A DNA stretch of 10,642 nt from assembly GCA_036380695.1 (NCBI GenBank), contig DASVEG010000192.1, forward strand, positions 1-10,642. The letters are read 5' to 3'. A program made the position numbers and the translations under genes. A model generated the notes under the pieces. It was given only the letters and a program-made list of their open reading frames with translations. It had not been told where the DNA came from and ran no database searches. Origin of the DNA: DASVEG01 sp036380695 (GTDB taxonomy: Bacteria; Actinomycetota; Acidimicrobiia; Acidimicrobiales; CADCTF01). Positions 6,869-10,642 of this stretch are shown here, in pieces. Position 1 is the stretch's first letter. The number at the start of each line of letters is the position of its first letter.

Positions 6869-7464
6869 TGGCGACGCCCATGCTTGCCCTTCCTCGCGCC
6901 GGCACCGGCGGCGACGCCGAGGGCCGCCGCGGCATCCTCCCGCTCGGCGCGTCCGTCGCCGGCGCGGGCGTGCTCATGGTCATGGCCGGCCTCGTCGGCG
7001 CGTACGTCGCCCTCAAGTCGGCGACGGCCGCGTGGCCGCCGCAGGACACCGAGTTCGACAACTACACCGCGACGACGCTCACGCTCACGCTGCTGATGGC
7101 CATGACGAGCATCGAGTGGGCCGCGTACGGGATCCGCAAGGGCTTTCGCGGCCAGGCGCTGTTCGCGTTCGCGTTGGCGATCGGGTTGGCGCTCGCCCAC
7201 CTGAACGGGCTCGCGTACCTCGTCAACGGGTTCGAGTTCGCGATCGGCTCGTCGGCGTACGCCACCGTCGTCCACGCCCTGTGCATCGTGCCGTTCCTCG
7301 CCGGCCTCGTCGCGCTCGGCGGGGTCGTCCACGTGACGCTGCGAGCCATCGGTCACCAGCTCACGGTCGAGAACCTGTCGTTGCTCAGGGGCGCAGCAAT
7401 CCTCTGGCACGTGGCGTCGATCGCCTGGTTCATCGCCTACTACACCGTCTACGTCACCAAGTAG
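6868..7464 (+). CDS. Cytochrome oxidase subunit III (CtaE)-like membrane protein
   Basis: Protein of 198 aa whose ATG overlaps the preceding stop (TGATG), so translation is coupled. Length and layout fit CtaE/COX3 of the five-helix bacterial type: helices near 28-50, 68-88, 97-119, 130-155 and 176-195, a WPP after helix 1 (56-58), and a closing WHVASIAWFIAYYTVYV that mirrors the family's WHFVD..W ending. The usual TGFHG.HV block is replaced by VVHALCIVPFLAGL (134-147), and the family's conserved helix 1 Ser-Glu is not visible. It is therefore divergent, like its subunit I-like neighbour, and most probably pairs with it. It could instead serve as subunit III of the caa3 oxidase if no other ctaE lies beyond the window. 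Confidence 0.72.
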   Translation: MATPMLALPRAGTGGDAEGRRGILPLGASVAGAGVLMVMAGLVGAYVALKSATAAWPPQDTEFDNYTATTLTLTLLMAMTSIEWAAYGIRKGFRGQALFAFALAIGLALAHLNGLAYLVNGFEFAIGSSAYATVVHALCIVPFLAGLVALGGVVHVTLRAIGHQLTVENLSLLRGAAILWHVASIAWFIAYYTVYVTK

Positions 7465-7470
7465 GTCGTC

Positions 7471-8532
7471 GTGTTCAACGCAGCCTCCAAGACCGCTTAC
7501 ACCCTCGGCGTCGCGGCCATCGTCGCCGGCTTCGCCGCGGTGCTCGCGACCTCCGACCGGGTGGCGTTCGCGAGCCTCGTGTTCGCGGGCGTCCTCGCCG
7601 CCGCCATTGGCCTCGCCGTCTTCTGGTACGCACCTCGCGACCCGGTCGTTCCCGTCTCGGCCGAGGTCGAGGCCGCGACGTCGCGCCGCGTCGACGTCAC
7701 CGACGTCGCCCGGCCGAGCCCGTGGCCGCTCGTCGCCGCCCTTGCGATCGCCCTGTTCGGCGTTGGTGCGGCGCTGGGCAAGGGCTTGATCGTCATCGGC
7801 ATCGTCGTCTCGTTCGTCGCCGGCCTCGCGTGGCTCGCGCAGTCGTGGCGCGAGCACCCGTCGTGGACGACGGCGATGACGCAGCGCGTGAACGACCGCT
7901 ACGTCGTCCCGCTCGGCCTGCCGGCCGTGGCCATCCTCTCGGTGGCGGTGGCGGCGGTCAGCCTCTCCCGCATCTTCCTCGCGGTGTCGAAGGAGGCCGC
8001 GCCGATCATTGGCTCGATCATCGCGTTCGCCCTGCTCGGCGCGTTCTACCTGTTGTCGAAGATGGAGCAGATCGGTCGCAGCGTGATCGCCACCCTCGCC
8101 GCGGTGTCGACGGCGCTCGTGATCGGCGCAGGCGTGGCGGGCGCGCTGAAGGGCGAGCGCGAGTTCCACAAGGCGGAGACCGACGGTGCCGTGGTGCTCA
8201 AGGCCGACGACCTCGCGTTCGACACCAACGACCTGCAGTTGCCGACGCAGGCGAAGCTCGCCATCCGGTTCGAGAACGAGGACTCGGAGCCCCACAACTT
8301 CTCCATCTACCGGGAAAAGGGCGGCGAGGCGCTCTTCGAGGGCGAGATCATCAAGGGCGGCGAGCACATCGACTACGAGCTCACGACGCCCGAGGCGGGG
8401 TCGTACTACTTCCAGTGCGACGTCCACCCGACGATGAACGGCGTCGTCGAGGTGTCCGAGGACGCCTCCCAGGGCGACGAACGGCACGAGCCGGGCGTCA
8501 ACGCGACGACCACCTCGACGACGGAGCCGTAG
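7471..8532 (+). CDS. Membrane protein with C-terminal type-1 cupredoxin domain
   Basis: Protein of 353 aa from GTG at 7471, six bases after the previous stop. Seven hydrophobic helices are visible near 10-27, 32-52, 84-103, 105-124, 146-166, 176-196 and 203-224. Basic residues fall in the even-numbered loops, placing the C-terminus outside. Residues 84-123 (SPWPLVAAL...) recall the small subunit IV-type helix pair of actinobacterial oxidases. The external domain (about 238-328) is cupredoxin-like: His275 in EPHNF, then Cys316, His319 and Met322 in FQCDVHPTMNG, a complete type-1 blue copper site. There is a single Cys in the site, so it is not a binuclear CuA. A Thr/Ser-rich tail follows. It probably carries electrons or copper at the outer membrane face, next to the subunit I- and III-like proteins. 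The exact partner is unknown. Confidence 0.85.
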   Translation: MFNAASKTAYTLGVAAIVAGFAAVLATSDRVAFASLVFAGVLAAAIGLAVFWYAPRDPVVPVSAEVEAATSRRVDVTDVARPSPWPLVAALAIALFGVGAALGKGLIVIGIVVSFVAGLAWLAQSWREHPSWTTAMTQRVNDRYVVPLGLPAVAILSVAVAAVSLSRIFLAVSKEAAPIIGSIIAFALLGAFYLLSKMEQIGRSVIATLAAVSTALVIGAGVAGALKGEREFHKAETDGAVVLKADDLAFDTNDLQLPTQAKLAIRFENEDSEPHNFSIYREKGGEALFEGEIIKGGEHIDYELTTPEAGSYYFQCDVHPTMNGVVEVSEDASQGDERHEPGVNATTTSTTEP

Positions 8533-8537
8533 CGAGG

Positions 8538-9125
8538 GTGGCCGCGGCCACGCCGCCGGCCACGCCGCCGGTCGCCGCGCCGCGAGAGCGCGGGGCGTGG
8601 CCCGTCCGGAGGCTCGTCGTCGCGGCTGCCGTAGTCGTTGCCACCGGGCTCGTGGCCGCCGGGCTGTTCGTCGGTGGCGACGACGCGGAGACGGCAGCGG
8701 GCGGCAACCGCGTCGCACCGGAGTTCGACCTGAAGGACGTGCGCGAGGGCCAGCCGGCGGTGACGCTGCCGACCGGCAAGCCCGTTGCCCTGTTCTTCTT
8801 CGCGTCGTGGTGCATCCCGTGCCGGGAGGAGATGCCCATCGTGCAGGACCTGTTCGAGAACCAGGACGAGGTGGCGATCGTGGGCGTCAACCACCTCGAT
8901 CACGTGGCCGACGCGCGGGAGTTCATGTCGGAATACGGCGCCACGTTCCCGGCTGCCCACGACCCCGGCGGCGACGTCGCTCTGAAGTACCGATTGCGCA
9001 CGGTTCCGGCGACCGTCTTCATCGGCGAGGACGGCCGGATCGACGAGGTCGCGTACGGCGGGCTCGACCGCAGCGAGTTCGACGAGCACGTCGACGGCCT
9101 GACTTTGCAAGGGAGCCGGGGATGA
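8538..9125 (+). CDS. Membrane-anchored TlpA/ResA-like thioredoxin
   Basis: Protein of 195 aa from GTG at 8538, five bases after the cupredoxin stop. GAGG directly abuts the start codon, so initiation probably depends on coupling. A Pro/Ala-rich cytoplasmic tail (1-22) precedes one membrane helix (about 26-46), followed by an external thioredoxin domain: PEFDLKD (61-67), FFFASWCIPCREEMP (86-100) with Cys92 and Cys95, and the cis-Pro loop TVPATVF (155-161, Pro157). Proteins of this type reduce disulfides outside the membrane, in cytochrome c or CuA-site maturation. Both substrates occur next door: CtaC has a CXXCH heme site and a two-Cys CuA site. Keeping the cupredoxin Cys reduced is another possibility. 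The exact substrate is not determined. Confidence 0.88.
   Translation: MAAATPPATPPVAAPRERGAWPVRRLVVAAAVVVATGLVAAGLFVGGDDAETAAGGNRVAPEFDLKDVREGQPAVTLPTGKPVALFFFASWCIPCREEMPIVQDLFENQDEVAIVGVNHLDHVADAREFMSEYGATFPAAHDPGGDVALKYRLRTVPATVFIGEDGRIDEVAYGGLDRSEFDEHVDGLTLQGSRG
8547..8570 (+). repeat. Perfect 12-bp tandem duplication
   Basis: GCCACGCCGCCG occurs twice in direct succession (8547-8558 and 8559-8570) near the 5' end of the thioredoxin gene, encoding the repeated ATPP of its N-terminal tail. It keeps frame and is likely a neutral slippage product in a low-complexity cytoplasmic segment. Confidence 0.9.
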
Positions 9126-9164
9126 GAGAGTCTGACCCGTCCACCACCGCGTCCCGACTCCGAA

Positions 9165-9171
9165 GAGGTGG
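9165..9171 (+). promoter_or_regulatory. Ribosome binding site for ctaC
   Basis: GAGGTGG ends 3 bases before GTG 9175. It supports that start over other in-frame codons and gives ctaC its own initiation after a 49-base gap from the thioredoxin gene. I see no clear promoter in that gap. Confidence 0.6.
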
Positions 9172-9174
9172 CGT

Positions 9175-10224
9175 GTGAGTCCCCGCAGCACGAGATCGAG
9201 GTCCCTGTTCGCGCTCCTTTGCGCGATGGCCCTGCTGTTCGCGGGTTGCGCGACCGGCGACCTCAAGCAGAACTCCCTCGACCCGCAAGGCCCCGTCGCC
9301 CGCCAGCTCGACCGCCTCTGGGATCCCGTGTTCGCGATAGCGGCGGTGATCTTCGTGCTGGTGCAGGGGCTGTGCATCTTCGTGGTCGTCAAGTACCGCG
9401 CGAAGTCCGAGGACGACGCGCCGAAGCAGGTGCACGGCAACGCCCGGCTCGAACTCATGTGGACGATCGCGCCCGCGGTCATCCTCGCTGCGGTCGGTGT
9501 CTTCACCGTCGCCACCATCTTCGACATCAACGAGCAGGCGGAGGGCGCCGAGGTCCTGCAGGTCAGGGTCATCGGCCACCAGTGGTGGTGGGAGTACGAG
9601 TACACCGACCTCGAGATCACGACGGCCAACGAGCTGCACATCCCTGCGGGCACGCGCGTGCAGATCCAGCTCGAAGCCGTCGACGTGATGCACAACTTCT
9701 GGCCACCGAAGCTCGCGGGCAAGGTGTACGCGATCCCCGGCCGGACGAACCACATGCAGGTGGAAGCCGACGAGCCCGGCACGTACTGGGGGCAGTGCGC
9801 CGAATACTGCGGGCTGTCCCACGGCTACATGCGCCTGAAGGTCGTCGCCCACGACGGGGCGAGCTGGGACGAGTGGGTCGCAGGCCAGCAGGAGGACGCT
9901 CCCGTGGCGAGCGGCGACCCCGAGACGGACGAGGTAGCAGCCGGGCAAGCGCTCATCGCGCAGAAGGGCTGCGGCGGTTGCCACACCATCGAAGGGCTCG
10001 AGGGCGCGGCCGGGGTCAAGGGGCCGAACCTCACCCACCTCTACAGCCGCGACACGTTCGCGGGCTCGTCCTTCGAGCTCAACGAGCGCAACCTCCGCCG
10101 GTGGCTGCGCGACCCGCCGGCGATGAAGCCGATGAACCCGGACAACGACCAGGGCATGCCCAACCTCGGCCTCACCGAGGACGAGATCACCCAACTCATC
10201 GCCTACCTGGAGACGCTCAAGTAA
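9175..10224 (+). CDS. ctaC: Cytochrome c oxidase subunit II with fused cytochrome c (caa3 type)
   Basis: Protein of 349 aa. It is a lipoprotein: a basic N-terminus, a hydrophobic stretch and lipobox LFAGC with lipidated Cys25. Two membrane helices follow (about 52-74 and 96-117). The CuA domain has VIGHQWWWEYEY (133-144) and all ligands: His173 in VMHNF, then Cys208, Glu210, Cys212, His216 and Met219 in GQCAEYCGLSHGYM. A C-terminal cytochrome c domain (about 250-349) binds one covalent heme through CGGCH (Cys266, Cys269, His270), with Met328 in GMPN the likely distal ligand. It accepts electrons and passes them through CuA to subunit I. Its stop overlaps the ctaD start by one base, so the two are coupled. 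Unlike the upstream homologues, it keeps every functional residue. Confidence 0.97.
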   Translation: MSPRSTRSRSLFALLCAMALLFAGCATGDLKQNSLDPQGPVARQLDRLWDPVFAIAAVIFVLVQGLCIFVVVKYRAKSEDDAPKQVHGNARLELMWTIAPAVILAAVGVFTVATIFDINEQAEGAEVLQVRVIGHQWWWEYEYTDLEITTANELHIPAGTRVQIQLEAVDVMHNFWPPKLAGKVYAIPGRTNHMQVEADEPGTYWGQCAEYCGLSHGYMRLKVVAHDGASWDEWVAGQQEDAPVASGDPETDEVAAGQALIAQKGCGGCHTIEGLEGAAGVKGPNLTHLYSRDTFAGSSFELNERNLRRWLRDPPAMKPMNPDNDQGMPNLGLTEDEITQLIAYLETLK

Positions 10225-10642
10225 TGGCTACCGTCCTCGAGCGACCGGACGTCTCCGCTCCCACCGTGGAGCGCCGCGCCGTCCCGCTGCTCCGCCGCCC
10301 CCGCAGCACCAAGGGGTTCTGGGGCTGGGTCACGACGATCGACCACAAGCGGATCGGCATCCTCTACGGCGTCACCGCGTTCGTGTTCTTCCTGGCGGGC
10401 GGCGTGGAGGCGTTGATCATCCGCCTGCAGCTGGCGCAGGCCGACGGCACCGTGGTGTCGGCGGGCACGTTCAACCAGCTCTTCACGATGCACGGCACGA
10501 CGATGATCTTCCTGGTCGTCATGCCGATGTCGACCGCGTTCTTCAACTACTTCATCCCGATCATGATCGGGGCGCGCGACGTGGCTTTCCCGCGGCTGAA
10601 CGCGTTCAGCTACTGGACGTTCGTCTTCGGCGGGCTGGTGCT
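10224..10642 (+). CDS. ctaD: Cytochrome c oxidase subunit I, 5' part
   Basis: ATG at 10224 overlaps the ctaC stop (TAATG). The gene runs off the window after 139 complete codons of an expected 550-590. Visible are the N-terminal TTIDHKRIGILY (37-48), helix I, NQLFTMHGTTMIF (84-96) with the low-spin heme a ligand His90, and MIGARDVAFPRLNAFSYW (114-131). It is the catalytic subunit that reduces oxygen and pumps protons; the CuB and heme a3 ligands lie beyond the window. Because it is collinear with the ligand-free homologue at 5276, it gives a direct internal reference showing that the histidine is lost in that copy. Confidence 0.96.
   Translation, partial: MATVLERPDVSAPTVERRAVPLLRRPRSTKGFWGWVTTIDHKRIGILYGVTAFVFFLAGGVEALIIRLQLAQADGTVVSAGTFNQLFTMHGTTMIFLVVMPMSTAFFNYFIPIMIGARDVAFPRLNAFSYWTFVFGGLV

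Noticed and set aside
5510..8718. Very long open frames opposite and alongside the oxidase cluster (for example minus 5510-6844 and 6829-8718, plus 5353-6867 and 6387-8537)
   Set aside because: These are GC-driven shadows rich in Arg, Gly, Glu and Pro with no domains, lying over genes with clear family matches.
9141..9171. CCACC...GGTGG pairing that could mask the ctaC ribosome binding site
   Set aside because: Only five pairs across a 21-base loop, which is easily expected by chance in such GC-rich sequence.
1..10642. Mobile elements, CRISPR arrays, prophage or attachment sites
   Set aside because: No transposase or integrase frames, no spaced direct repeats, and no tRNA 3'-end duplication seen. 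The composition is uniform throughout.

Overview
The window is a strongly GC-rich, densely packed bacterial segment. Third codon positions are almost all G or C, GTG starts are frequent, and neighbouring genes overlap by 1-4 bases or sit a few bases apart. The ClpS-DUF2017 pair, the ClpS sequence type and a lipoprotein caa3-type CtaC point to an actinobacterium. The set resembles Acidimicrobiia-like lineages, but the lineage is an inference and was not tested.

Layout. Positions 1-193 hold no gene I can support. A tRNA-Glu(UUC) with an encoded CCA lies at 194-269 on the minus strand. Reading leftward from about 4224 is a compact minus-strand run: ctaA (heme A synthase), clpS (N-degron adaptor), a DUF2017 protein, an alpha/beta hydrolase, and a fusion of an S51/cyanophycinase-like peptidase to a CysRS C-terminal-like domain, followed by the tRNA. 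Reading rightward from 4267 is ctaB (heme O synthase), then 5276-9125, then ctaC (caa3 subunit II with a fused cytochrome c domain) and the 5' end of ctaD, which runs off the window. ctaA and ctaB share a very short divergent intergenic region, so the two heme A biosynthesis steps sit back to back.

The unusual part is 5276-8532 inside the oxidase cluster. The first gene encodes a full 12-helix CtaD (subunit I) homologue that keeps the family's N-terminal DHKR block, the PRL block and the C-terminal TLEW...SPP..NF tail. It has lost every position I can align to a heme or CuB ligand. The second is a CtaE (subunit III)-like protein that also lacks the family's usual histidines. The third has seven predicted membrane helices and an external type-1 cupredoxin domain (His, Cys, His, Met). 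These three look like a metal-free I/III membrane core plus a mononuclear blue-copper counterpart of subunit II: a 'shadow oxidase'. A membrane-anchored TlpA/ResA thioredoxin follows, and then the genuine, ligand-bearing caa3 genes. The intact reading frames, tight spacing and conserved tail argue for a retained protein and not a decaying copy. Its role is unknown. Copper or CuA-site assembly, electron transfer to the true oxidase, and a structural partner of it are all possible.
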